Made by a program: the position numbers and the translations under genes. Of a stretch of 64,000 nucleotides of DNA, positions 9,401 through 16,411 are shown piece by piece (within the stretch, counting starts at the first letter, position 1; every line of letters starts with the position of its first letter). The DNA comes from Lachnospiraceae bacterium. GTDB lineage: Bacteria > Bacillota > Clostridia > Lachnospirales > Lachnospiraceae. Under the pieces are notes generated by a model, which did not search any database, was not told the DNA's origin, and saw only the letters and a list, made by a program, of their open reading frames with translations. The stretch lies in NCBI GenBank assembly GCA_030524635.1, contig JAUNGG010000001.1:62001-126000 (forward strand), written 5' to 3'.

Positions 9401-9581
9401 TGATCCGATCCGTGCTTCGGGAATCAATGTAGGGTATAATTGTGAAGAACAGACGGTGGGAATCGGCGAGAGCAAGCGGTATCTCTGGCATGCGGATCAG
9501 GAATACGGGGCCTGTACCTGCAGTCCTTTGGGGATATGCGCAACCACAGGTACCATGGACTGTTTGGGGCGGTGGTCGTAG
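6402..9581 (+). CDS. Giant multicopper oxidase, modules 1-2 and part of 3 (frameshifted)
   Basis: Three tandem copies of a cupredoxin-containing module are visible. Each opens with a similar line: FKIEAIQIPIVYNKYGDYDP (about residue 21), VFEIALVQAKLTYNQYG (about 522) and RYEIAAIQTRLIYNRYGDYDP (about 902). Module 1 has FHLHNHQW and the FHCHLYPHFHEGMW copper signature near residue 340. Module 2 has HHVHL and FFHDHLFANAHQLHG but has lost the C-terminal HCH signature, reading YLYYFGGIDDAWLGLWG there. A cysteine-rich hydrophilic linker (about 445-520; CPCH, CDIC, CQKCPCRKSC) separates modules 1 and 2. The frame breaks near 9507-9510; adding one G restores the rest of module 3 (9536-10240) for a protein of about 1279 residues. 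The start at 6402 follows GGGAGG. Confidence 0.8.
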   Translation: MELCQYPSERKTRCFKIEAIQIPIVYNKYGDYDPNGLLYVLKEDSQRIQEEAMRRFHQNPPQPYEEVQPLVLRVNLGDTVKICFSHKLNRRLSIHVQGLAYDVMTSDGTSTGFNQDSTTDREIVYTWYANTEGVFLFHDMADARSSEEATNIHGLFGAVIVEPPEAKWFHPETGEEIESGLMADIYQPGKPAFREYSVFFHDELEILNKDGEPPMDHRTGLPSSTTAISYRSEPMRNRMPLNHDPADSGEEISMSSWVYGDPAPPILRAYVGDPAKIRLIHGGIKETHVFHLHNHQWKLEADNPVSTIIDSITISPQECYTLDILYGAGSRNRVIGDVIFHCHLYPHFHEGMWTLWRIHDRLEDGTGKLPDGNLIPPLLPLKDRERPPKKDKLHPGYPNFICGETGAPPRQPPCGVLDENGKPTVCPTPLEEANFVENAAAGALYTDTCPCHTTEPRNDYKEWGNTGQPTEDFKEQDNEKEQCDICGEHSSSKGSNSTLRKCNKKENCQKCPCRKSCEKVKVFEIALVQAKLTYNQYGWHDPEGRFFVLKEELERHGGLEAYIRKVEEQEIQVEPLVIRANTGDCIELRTTNLLPEYLEKNEFQLRTRTDIVGHHVHLVKFDTITADGAANGWNNIAGAKKYETLVERFFADEELRTVFFHDHLFANAHQLHGVFGALIIEEAGATFHNIRDGKELRFGTQAVIKRRDGSSFREFTLFVHDFAFLFDKKGKPLNAPEVPGSHDDPGVMGINYRAEPMRERLKRHEDPAYIFSSHVHGDPATPVLETYPGDELMIRLIDGAHEEQHVFNITGMSWKKEVADDRSPLAASQTIGVSEAFNLNIKEPYQAGDYLYYFGGIDDAWLGLWGIIRAYDGDRECLKPLCEGINRIRPLPPCPGKEDVVRRYEIAAIQTRLIYNRYGDYDPDGLIFVPLEDVDLALCGKYTPKPLILRANVGDWLEVTLHNVWNPDQPVPYHEYPKVPLDMPHKPSERVSLNPQFLRYDPIRASGINVGYNCEEQTVGIGESKRYLWHADQEYGACTCSPLGICATTGTMDCLGRWS

Positions 9582-10240
9582 AACCGGCGGGAGCCAGATG
9601 GTATGAGAATTTTACGAAAAAGGAAAATCCGTTTGCAGAGCAGGCAGTAATCACTGCGCCAGGCATAGAAAGCTTTCGGGAATATGTTCTGTTTATACAG
9701 AACGGAATCCGTCTTTTGGATAAAGACGGCAATCTGGTTCAGACCGCAGCAGCGGACAGTGAAGAGATCGTTGATGCGGAAGACACTGGAGAAAAGGGGT
9801 ACAACTACCATTCCGAACGGTTTGCCAATCGTCTTCAGAGAGATCCGAGAATCTGGAAGGTGTTCAGCAGCAAAGTGCACGGAGACCCTGCAACACCGAT
9901 CTGGAAGGCTTATCCTGGTGACCGTGTGATTTTTCGAACGATGATGCCGGCAGATAAGCCGAGAAATCTGTCGTTGACGGTGCACGGGCATGTGTGGAGA
10001 GAACAGCCGAAGGATGCATTCTCAAGAGTGATTCCATTACAGGGCGGGATCAGCGTGGGCAACCGGTTTGATATGGAGCTGCAATGCGGAGCAGCATGCC
10101 CTGGAGATTATCTGTATCGTTCAGGAAGCTTTGCCTGGGATGTGGAATCTGGGATGTGGGGAATTTTCCGCGTGATGAGACAATCCATTGTATGCAGATG
10201 CAAAACAGCATGCGGGAAGATCTTAGACTGCATGAAATAA
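9536..10240 (+). pseudogene. 3' part of the multicopper oxidase, separated by a -1 frameshift
   Basis: This frame continues module 3 where the long frame derails. It begins with RNHRYHGLFGAVVVEPAGARW, matching QLHGVFGALIIEEAGA in module 2 and NIHGLFGAVIVEPPEAKW in module 1. With one extra G in the GGGG run at 9507-9510 the junction reads EYGGLYLQSFGDMRNHRYHG. The fragment then carries VHGDPATPIWKAYPGD, LSLTVHGHVWREQ and the end of the module (GDYLYRSGSFAWDVESGMWG), again without an HCH signature. No ribosome-binding site precedes the ATG at 9536, so independent translation is unlikely. It could be a true inactivation, a phase-variable run or a base-calling error. Confidence 0.72.
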
Positions 10241-10401
10241 GCAAACGATCGGTGAACTTTTTTACTATGGCCGACATCTAGGGAATTAACCGATTTTGGC
10301 CGCTGTTGTTTCTGTAACCAACCGGATTTCATTTCGTAATAATATCTGAAAAGCAATTTCGGCAGAAAAAGAAATGGTCGATTGGAAACGGGAGGTTTGA
10401 G

Positions 10402-11025
10402 ATGAAAATAGCAGTATACAGCAGCAATATGGAATGGAACGAATATATGGAATCCTGCTTTCGGATGTGCGAGGAGGTGATGGCTCCTATGGAGGTGGAT
10501 TTTTTAAACTCGGAGGGAACCTTTTGGAATCAGGTGGCAGGAAACCGATATGATCTGGTCATTGTGTATGGGGAACCTCGCCTGAGAGTCAGCCGTGGAA
10601 ATTTCTTAAATTCCATGGAACAGCTCTGGGGAGAGATGACAAGGGAAGAAGAGAAGCATGTATGGCAGTTTGGGAGAAAAACCGTAGCCCTGGAAGAACA
10701 CGAAATTTATTATATCGACTCCTTAAAGAAGGCTGTCAGCGTCTATACTGCCAGAGAAGGCTACCGGATCCGCACCAGCATGAAGCAGGAGGAGGAGGCA
10801 TTTCCAAAAGAGCGGTTCAGCCGGATCCACCGGAACTGTCTGGTGAATCTGGAGCATGTACAGCATATGGGAGGGGATTACCTGGTGATGAAAAATGGAG
10901 TTCGTCTGGATATCAGCGCCAGAAGGAAAAAGCAGGTGAAGGAACAGCTCCTCTGTTTTCAGAGGAAGGCGAAAAGCCGCGGCGGAAGGATCCGGGAGGC
11001 TGGGGCGGAACGAAACGCCTTTTAA
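10402..11025 (+). CDS. LytTR-domain transcriptional regulator with degenerate receiver
   Basis: A 207-residue protein. Residues about 95-190 (from KTVALEEHEIYYIDSLKK through FSRIHRNCLVNLEHV to NGVRLDISARRKKQVKE) form a LytTR DNA-binding domain. The N-terminal part looks like a shortened receiver: YDLVIVYGEP lies where response regulators have the beta-strand ending in the phospho-acceptor aspartate, here replaced by tyrosine. No histidine kinase is adjacent. It probably acts without classical phosphorylation; its targets are unknown. The ATG is preceded by GGGAGG. The C-terminal 20 residues are basic and may be disordered. Confidence 0.78.
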   Translation: MKIAVYSSNMEWNEYMESCFRMCEEVMAPMEVDFLNSEGTFWNQVAGNRYDLVIVYGEPRLRVSRGNFLNSMEQLWGEMTREEEKHVWQFGRKTVALEEHEIYYIDSLKKAVSVYTAREGYRIRTSMKQEEEAFPKERFSRIHRNCLVNLEHVQHMGGDYLVMKNGVRLDISARRKKQVKEQLLCFQRKAKSRGGRIREAGAERNAF

Positions 11026-11150
11026 AACCTGCAAATCGTTGTCGAATCTTGCGGTGAAATGAGCTTGCTGGTAAGCTTTTCCCGGAATGTGTCGAAAATC
11101 TGTTTTTTCTTGCGATGCGTTTGATCCAGCAGCCATTCCGCCTGCTGCAT
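11022..11150 (-). other. Possible small reading frame or gene remnant
   Basis: On the minus strand a 42-codon frame (MQQAEWLLDQTHRKKKQIF... to a TAA at 11022-11024) extends upstream without a start as ...RRPIFTPEL. The amphipathic composition looks protein-like, but no good ribosome-binding site is seen and it overlaps the end of the LytTR gene. The rest of the 11026-11239 gap shows nothing I recognise. Confidence 0.2.
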
Positions 11151-11239
11151 GAGCTCCGGCGTAAATATGGGGCGCCGGAGGCTCTTTCATGGAGGATACA
11201 GCCTTGGCCTGTACGTTTCGTTGGCGGATAAAAAATTGA

Positions 11240-11268
11240 TTGACAAGAAAGAAAGCCTATGATATAGT
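11240..11268 (+). promoter_or_regulatory. SigA promoter of rpsO
   Basis: TTGACA (11240-11245) and TATAGT (11263-11268) with a 17-base spacer, about 100 bases before rpsO. Confidence 0.8.
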
Positions 11269-11275
11269 TTAACGG

Positions 11276-11366
11276 TATGAGCAAACGCCGGGACTCGGCT
11301 TCTGGCATCTCCAGCCCCAGCTTAGTCCATGGTGAGAATTTAGAGAATTATAAGGAGGAAATCAAG
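11276..11366 (+). promoter_or_regulatory. rpsO leader, candidate S15 autoregulatory RNA
   Basis: The leader between promoter and rpsO can fold: GGACT/AGTCC encloses an inner CTGG/CCAG hairpin around 11291-11328. S15 represses its own mRNA in many bacteria through leaders of about this length. That it does so here is inferred from position and foldability, not from a recognised consensus. Confidence 0.4.
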
Positions 11367-11633
11367 ATGATTTCAAAGGAAAAGAAGGCAGCTATCATCG
11401 CTGAGTACGGCAGAAAGCCAGGCGATACCGGATCTCCAGAGGTTCAGATCGCTATTTTATCTGCAAGAATCGCAGAGTTAACCGAGCACTTAAAGAGCAA
11501 CCCGAAGGACCATCACTCCAGACGTGGTATGTTAATGATGGTAGGTCAGAGACGTGGTTTATTAAACTACTTAAAGAAAACCGACCTGGAAGGTTATCGT
11601 GCATTAATCGTAAAGTTAGGCATCAGAAAGTAA
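11367..11633 (+). CDS. rpsO: 30S ribosomal protein S15
   Basis: An 88-residue protein of standard length. Family landmarks are [34 protein letters not shown] and [13 protein letters not shown]15 binds 16S rRNA early in small-subunit assembly and helps form the bridge to the 50S subunit. The ATG at 11367 follows TAAGGAGG; the longer frame opening at 11277 lies in the leader and is not used. As in many bacteria it is followed by pnp, here after a hairpin terminator. Confidence 0.97.
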   Translation: MISKEKKAAIIAEYGRKPGDTGSPEVQIAILSARIAELTEHLKSNPKDHHSRRGMLMMVGQRRGLLNYLKKTDLEGYRALIVKLGIRK

Positions 11634-11645
11634 TCTTTTTAAGAG

Positions 11646-11675
11646 TAGGGTGGAGTTTTCTCCACCCTATTGTGA
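11646..11675 (+). terminator. Hairpin after rpsO
   Basis: TAGGGTGGAG pairs with CTCCACCCTA across a TTTT loop (11646-11670). The following T tract is poor, so partial read-through into pnp is likely. The remaining 270 bases to pnp may form a structured leader, but I see no clear promoter there. Confidence 0.6.
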
Positions 11676-11943
11676 TTACAAAAGATGTAAGGAAACGGGT
11701 CCGGCTTTGTGTCAGAAACGCCAAAACCCTGTATGGTAAAAATCAAGTCCCGGAAGGACCACGTCAGAAGGAGATATTCCGAGACCGCTGAAGTGGATAT
11801 GGAGCAGCAGTGATCAGGCTGGAGCTGCCGCCGTATGGAAACAAGTTCCGTGTCCAGTTCAGTAGTTTCGGGGTCTTCTGTACGATCATGGCAGGATTTT
11901 CTGGGCATCATAAGAAAGTCAAGTATAGTAAAGGAGACGAATC

Positions 11944-14067
11944 ATGGCAAAAGAGTATAAGAGTTACAGCATGGAGCTGGCTGGCCGTACCCTGACCGTA
12001 GATATCGGCAGAGTGGCAGCTCAGGCAAATGGTGCAGCGCTGATGCATTACGGCGACACCGTGTTACTGGCAACTGCAACCGCTTCTGAGAAGCCGAGAG
12101 ACGGGATCGACTTCTTCCCTCTGTCCGTAGAGTACGAGGAGAAGATGTATTCCGTAGGCAAGATCCCAGGGGGATTTAATAAGAGAGAGGGCAAGGCAGC
12201 AGAGAATGCCGTTCTGACCTGCCGCGTGATCGACCGCCCCATGCGTCCTCTGTTCCCAAAGGATTACCGCAATGACGTTCTGTTAGACAACCTGGTGCTG
12301 TGTGTGGATCAGGATGCCTCCCCAGAGCTTTTAGCAATGTTAGGTTCCTCCCTGGCAACCTGCATTTCCGATATTCCATTTGACGGTCCCTGCGCCGCAA
12401 CCCAGATGGGTCTGATTGACGGCCAGCTGATCGTGAACCCGACCAATGCACAGAAGCAGGTATCCGAACTGGCACTGACCGTAGCTTCCACCCGTGAGAA
12501 GGTGATCATGATCGAGGCCGGCGCGAAGGAAGTGCCGGAGGATGTGATGATCAAGGCGATTTACCAGGCTCACGACATCAACCAGACCATTATCGCATTC
12601 TTTGATAAGATCATTGCAGAATGCGGTAAGGAGAAGCATACCTACGAGTCCTACGCAGTTCCGGAGGAGCTGTTTGCACGGATCAAGGAAATAGTTTCTC
12701 AGGAGGAGATGGAGGAAGCGGTATTTACCGATGAGAAGCAGAAGCGGGAGGAGAATATCGCACGGATTACGGAACGCCTGGAGGAAGCCTTTGCTGAGGA
12801 TGAGGAAGCGCTGGCTATGCTGGGCGATGCTATCTATCAGTATGAGAAGAAGACTGTCCGCAAGATGATCTTAAAGGATCACAAGAGACCAGACGGCCGT
12901 CAGATCAATGAGATCCGTCCGCTGGCTGCAGAGGTAGATCTGCTGCCCAGAGTTCACGGCTCCGGTATGTTTACCCGCGGACAGACTCAGATCATGAATA
13001 TCTGTACTCTGGCTCCTCTGTCTGAAGTGCAGAAGGTAGACGGTCTGAATGAATTTGTTACAGAAAAGCGCTATATGCATCACTATAATTTCCCGGGATA
13101 TTCCGTAGGTGAGGCAAAGGCAAGCCGCGGGCCGGGACGCCGGGAGATCGGTCATGGAGCATTGGCAGAGAGAGCACTGCTTCCGGTGATTCCTTCCATT
13201 GAGGAATTCCCATATGCCATCCGTACCGTATCCGAAACCATGGAATCCAACGGTTCTACTTCTCAGGCATCCGTATGTGCATCTTCCCTGTCCCTGATGG
13301 CAGCAGGTGTACCGATCAAGGATATGGTTGCCGGAATTTCCTGCGGTCTGGTAACTGGCGACACCGATGACGATTATCTGGTACTGACCGATATCCAGGG
13401 TCTGGAGGACTTCTTCGGAGATATGGACTTTAAGGTAGCCGGTACCCACAAGGGAATCACCGCCATCCAGATGGATATTAAGATCCACGGTCTGACCCGC
13501 CCGATCGTGGAGGAGGCAATCGCAAGAACCAGAGAAGCCAGAATGTATATCATGGATCAGGTTATGGCTCCGGTTATCGCAGAACCTCGCAAGGAATTAA
13601 GCAAGTATGCTCCAAAGATCGAGACCATCACCATCGACCCGACTAAGATCGGCGATGTTGTAGGCAAGCAGGGCAAGGTGATCAATAAGATCATTGAGGA
13701 GACTGGCGTTAAGATCGATATCAGCGATGAGGGCAATGTATCTGTATGCGGAACCGATGCAGCAATGATCAAGAAGGCCATCAAGATCATCGAGAGCATT
13801 GTAACCGATATCGAGGCCGGCATGGTAATGACCGGAACGGTAGTCCGCATCATGAACTTCGGTGCATTCGTCCAGCTGGCTCCAAATAAGGATGGCATGA
13901 TCCATATTTCCAAGCTGTCTGACAAGAGAGTGGGCAAGGTTGAGGATGTAGTCAATATCGGTGATGAGGTTACTGTAAAGGTAATTGAGGTGGACAAGAT
14001 GGGCCGCATCAACCTGAGCATGAAGCCAGGCGACCTGGCCGATAAGGAGAAGGCTCCGAGAGCGTAA
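11944..14067 (+). CDS. pnp: Polyribonucleotide nucleotidyltransferase (PNPase)
   Basis: 707 residues, the usual length. Two RNase PH-like domains (about 10-230 and 310-545; GGFNKREGKAAENAVLTCR and MHHYNFPGYSVGE are typical) flank an all-helical segment. A KH domain with GKQGKVINKI sits near 570, and a C-terminal S1 domain (VVRIMNFGAFVQLAPNKDGM) near 625-690. The trimeric enzyme degrades RNA 3' to 5' using phosphate and contributes to mRNA turnover. The ATG follows AAAGGAGACGAATC. A short acidic/basic tail ends the protein. Confidence 0.97.
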   Translation: MAKEYKSYSMELAGRTLTVDIGRVAAQANGAALMHYGDTVLLATATASEKPRDGIDFFPLSVEYEEKMYSVGKIPGGFNKREGKAAENAVLTCRVIDRPMRPLFPKDYRNDVLLDNLVLCVDQDASPELLAMLGSSLATCISDIPFDGPCAATQMGLIDGQLIVNPTNAQKQVSELALTVASTREKVIMIEAGAKEVPEDVMIKAIYQAHDINQTIIAFFDKIIAECGKEKHTYESYAVPEELFARIKEIVSQEEMEEAVFTDEKQKREENIARITERLEEAFAEDEEALAMLGDAIYQYEKKTVRKMILKDHKRPDGRQINEIRPLAAEVDLLPRVHGSGMFTRGQTQIMNICTLAPLSEVQKVDGLNEFVTEKRYMHHYNFPGYSVGEAKASRGPGRREIGHGALAERALLPVIPSIEEFPYAIRTVSETMESNGSTSQASVCASSLSLMAAGVPIKDMVAGISCGLVTGDTDDDYLVLTDIQGLEDFFGDMDFKVAGTHKGITAIQMDIKIHGLTRPIVEEAIARTREARMYIMDQVMAPVIAEPRKELSKYAPKIETITIDPTKIGDVVGKQGKVINKIIEETGVKIDISDEGNVSVCGTDAAMIKKAIKIIESIVTDIEAGMVMTGTVVRIMNFGAFVQLAPNKDGMIHISKLSDKRVGKVEDVVNIGDEVTVKVIEVDKMGRINLSMKPGDLADKEKAPRA

Positions 14068-14126
14068 GCTTTTGCACGAAAAGACAGAAGAGGAAAAGGC
14101 GCAGCAGGCGCCGAAATGAGATAGAC

Positions 14127-14160
14127 GGGCTCCGCTTAAGACAGGCGGGGCCTGTTTCTA
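14127..14160 (+). terminator. Probable terminator of pnp
   Basis: GGCTCCGC (14128-14135) pairs with GCGGGGCC (14145-14152, one wobble) and TGTTTCTATTT follows. In the rest of the 14068-14403 gap the only notable element is a TATAAT at 14280-14285 without a well-spaced -35. Confidence 0.6.
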
Positions 14161-14403
14161 TTTGCACGACAGGAAACATTTTGCCAGGACTCCTTTTTAT
14201 TTCCGGGCCGCAGCGGCAGTTTTACAAATCTTCTCAGGATTGTAAGAAAGTTGTAATAAGGAGACCGGCTGAAATATGCTATAATTCAAAGGTCGTAAGT
14301 GATTTCAAATGAATTTTACCGGTAACTTGTGGATAGCTGTGAAGATGCAAAACAGCAGCCAGCGGTAATCGGTTGACATCAAGGATTAGGAGGAAAGCAT
14401 TTC

Positions 14404-15930
14404 ATGAAGAATTACCATAGATGGGCGGCGCTGGCTGGAGCAGCAGTGCTGGCGGTATCCAGTGTTACCACCGCCTGGGCAGACGAGAGCAGCCAGACGG
14501 GAGCAACTGTGGATACCGCCATCCAGGTACCTGCATTTGATTTGGGACAGAGCGGGGGCACAGGCATATCCGGTCCCACAGCAGCAGACGGGATAAATTC
14601 CGGCGCAGAGCAGACAACAGCGCCTCAGGGCGTGATATCAAGTGATGGACCCCAGCAGGGCGGCGACAGCTCCGGGACGCAGTCAGGCGGCAGCACAGCA
14701 GTTAGTCAGCCGGGAGACGCATCCGGTGCGGCAGCCAGCCAGCCGGCAGCACCGTCCGGCACAGGAACCACCAGCTCCAGCCGCGTGATCCGGGTAAATG
14801 GTGATGCATCAGCAGGAGCAGCTTCCGGTCAGAATTCATCTGCAGGAACGGCTTCCTCCGGCATCGATTATTCCCTTGGGCCCGGAGCCTTTAATCAGCA
14901 GAGCCAGCAGACACAGCAGACTCAGGATGGTCAGCAGTCGGTTCCTGCAGAAAACATTCAGATTTTTGATGTGACCAATAATCCAATTGTGCAGACAGTG
15001 GAAAAGTATTCCTACGACCAGATGGTGCAGGATATCACGCTGCTGAAGCAGCGGTATTCCAATTACATGCAGGTCAACACCATCGGAACCTCTCTGGATG
15101 GAAGGGCCATGTATGACTGCATCATCGGCAACCCGGCAGCGTCCAAGCATATCCTGATCCAGGGCGGCATTCACGGCAGAGAGTATCTGAATCCTATGCT
15201 GATGATGCAGCAGATGGAGATGGCGCTGGCAAACTACAGCACCGGCTCCTTCCATGATGTGCCGCTGTCCACCATGTTCAGTCAGGTGGCAGTTCATTTC
15301 GTGCCTATGACCAATCCGGACGGTGTCACCATCAGCCAGTTCGGCATGGATGGGATCCGGTCCCAGCAGCTGAAAGATGCTATTGGAACCTGCTACGTGA
15401 TGGATACGGCGGCCGGCCGTACCACTGCTGATCCGGGAACCTACTTAAGCCGGTGGAAGGCCAATGCACAGGGTGTGGACCTGAATCTGAATTTCGATGC
15501 CCTGTGGTCGGATGTGTATTCCACGGAGTTCCCATCCTATTCCGGATATAAGGGAACTGCCCCAGGAACGGAGCCGGAGACCCAGGCAATGATGAACCTA
15601 TATAATTCCCAGTATCCGTGGAAGGCTGTGATCCACTATCACTCTATGGGAAATGTGATTTATTGGGATATTCTGGGAAATAAGGTACAGGCAGAATCCT
15701 CTGAGCTGGCAAATCTGATGTCCACCGTAACTGGCGGGTACCGCATCCTTCCTTCTGAGGGCGGCGGCGGATACAAGGATTGGATCCAGCTGGGCAGTAA
15801 GCCGGTTCCCAGCGTAACGCTGGAGACGGGAAAGATCGCCTGCCCGATGCCGCTGTCAGAATATGCTGCCATCTGGACGCAGAACCGGCTGACCTGGGCC
15901 TATGCCATGGAGTGGGTAATGGGAAGATAA
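14404..15930 (+). CDS. Secreted M14 family zinc carboxypeptidase with long linker
   Basis: 508 residues. Residues 1-27 form a signal peptide (basic start, hydrophobic core, cleavage near TAWADES). Residues about 28-190 are a low-complexity S/G/Q/T/A-rich linker. The catalytic domain (about 200-508) is M14: GGIHGREYLNP supplies the zinc ligands H and E, IHYHSMGN a further histidine, TNPDG and VDLNLNFDALW the substrate-site region, and SVTLETGK the catalytic glutamate. Known relatives cleave C-terminal residues or trim peptidoglycan peptides; the linker suggests action at or beyond the wall. An AGGAGG site precedes the ATG. It stands alone between pnp and mgtE. Confidence 0.85.
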   Translation: MKNYHRWAALAGAAVLAVSSVTTAWADESSQTGATVDTAIQVPAFDLGQSGGTGISGPTAADGINSGAEQTTAPQGVISSDGPQQGGDSSGTQSGGSTAVSQPGDASGAAASQPAAPSGTGTTSSSRVIRVNGDASAGAASGQNSSAGTASSGIDYSLGPGAFNQQSQQTQQTQDGQQSVPAENIQIFDVTNNPIVQTVEKYSYDQMVQDITLLKQRYSNYMQVNTIGTSLDGRAMYDCIIGNPAASKHILIQGGIHGREYLNPMLMMQQMEMALANYSTGSFHDVPLSTMFSQVAVHFVPMTNPDGVTISQFGMDGIRSQQLKDAIGTCYVMDTAAGRTTADPGTYLSRWKANAQGVDLNLNFDALWSDVYSTEFPSYSGYKGTAPGTEPETQAMMNLYNSQYPWKAVIHYHSMGNVIYWDILGNKVQAESSELANLMSTVTGGYRILPSEGGGGYKDWIQLGSKPVPSVTLETGKIACPMPLSEYAAIWTQNRLTWAYAMEWVMGR

Positions 15931-15946
15931 TAAGGGAAAATCAGGG

Positions 15947-15975
15947 TTGACAAATGGTGTGAAATTTCATACTAT
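15947..15975 (+). promoter_or_regulatory. SigA promoter of the mgtE leader transcript
   Basis: TTGACA (15947-15952) and TACTAT (15970-15975) with a 17-base spacer. The start codon of mgtE is about 430 bases downstream. Confidence 0.65.
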
Positions 15976-15981
15976 GAAGGT

Positions 15982-16411
15982 AGCTTAAAAAAGAAAGGAA
16001 GTGAAGCAGAGATGGAAGGCCGAAGTAGCAGGATGGAAGCAGAAAGTTATGGTCACGAACGGAGTTGGAGGAGCATCCGGCTGCAGCCAGATTGGAGAGG
16101 CAGGTCATTTCAGACTGCTTCACGGCTGCGGCTGTTCTTTGGCGGGCTGTATTGATAAGGCAATTTATCGATAGAGCTGATTTTAACATGTTCATGACTG
16201 CTGTTATCCATCTGAAGAAGAAGGATGACAGCTTTTTTGTTTCCATCTGACTCTGGCTGTAAGTCAGAAAGTGCTGGCAGAGGGCGCGACCTTAGGCTGG
16301 CAGAAAGAGAAAAAATCAGGGCAACCGGGATAGCTGCGAAGGTACAAAAGCGGCTGTCGGCCGATGGGAGTCTGGAATGGTTGCCGATCAGATGGAAAGG
16401 AGTGAAGTGCA
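15982..16411 (+). promoter_or_regulatory. Long structured mgtE leader with internal terminator
   Basis: The 430-base leader holds an intrinsic terminator at 16200-16238 and, after it, a separate foldable domain closed by GGCAACC (16320-16326) and GGTTGCC (16379-16385), ending just upstream of the AAAGGAG site of mgtE. Inside is AGCTGC/GCGGCT. MgtE genes are often under Mg2+ riboswitch control, but the M-box core GUGAGGCUCCU is not seen. This is a candidate metal-sensing or attenuating leader of unknown class, or an independent small RNA followed by a read-through leader. Confidence 0.5.
16200..16238 (+). terminator. Terminator inside the mgtE leader
   Basis: GCTGTTATCC (16200-16209) pairs with GGATGACAGC (16223-16232) with one mismatch, followed by six Ts (16233-16238). 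It lies 170 bases before mgtE, so it must be bypassed for mgtE expression from the upstream promoter. Confidence 0.75.

Noticed and set aside
9503-9540. Programmed -1 frameshift in the multicopper oxidase
   Set aside because: No slippery heptamer in the right frame and no clear downstream stimulator; simple loss of one G explains the data better.
16316-16390. Possible c-di-GMP-I riboswitch before mgtE
   Set aside because: The borders (CAGGGCAA and GGTTGCCGAT) look similar, but the central ACGCAAAGC core and the tetraloop receptor are missing, so the class cannot be claimed.
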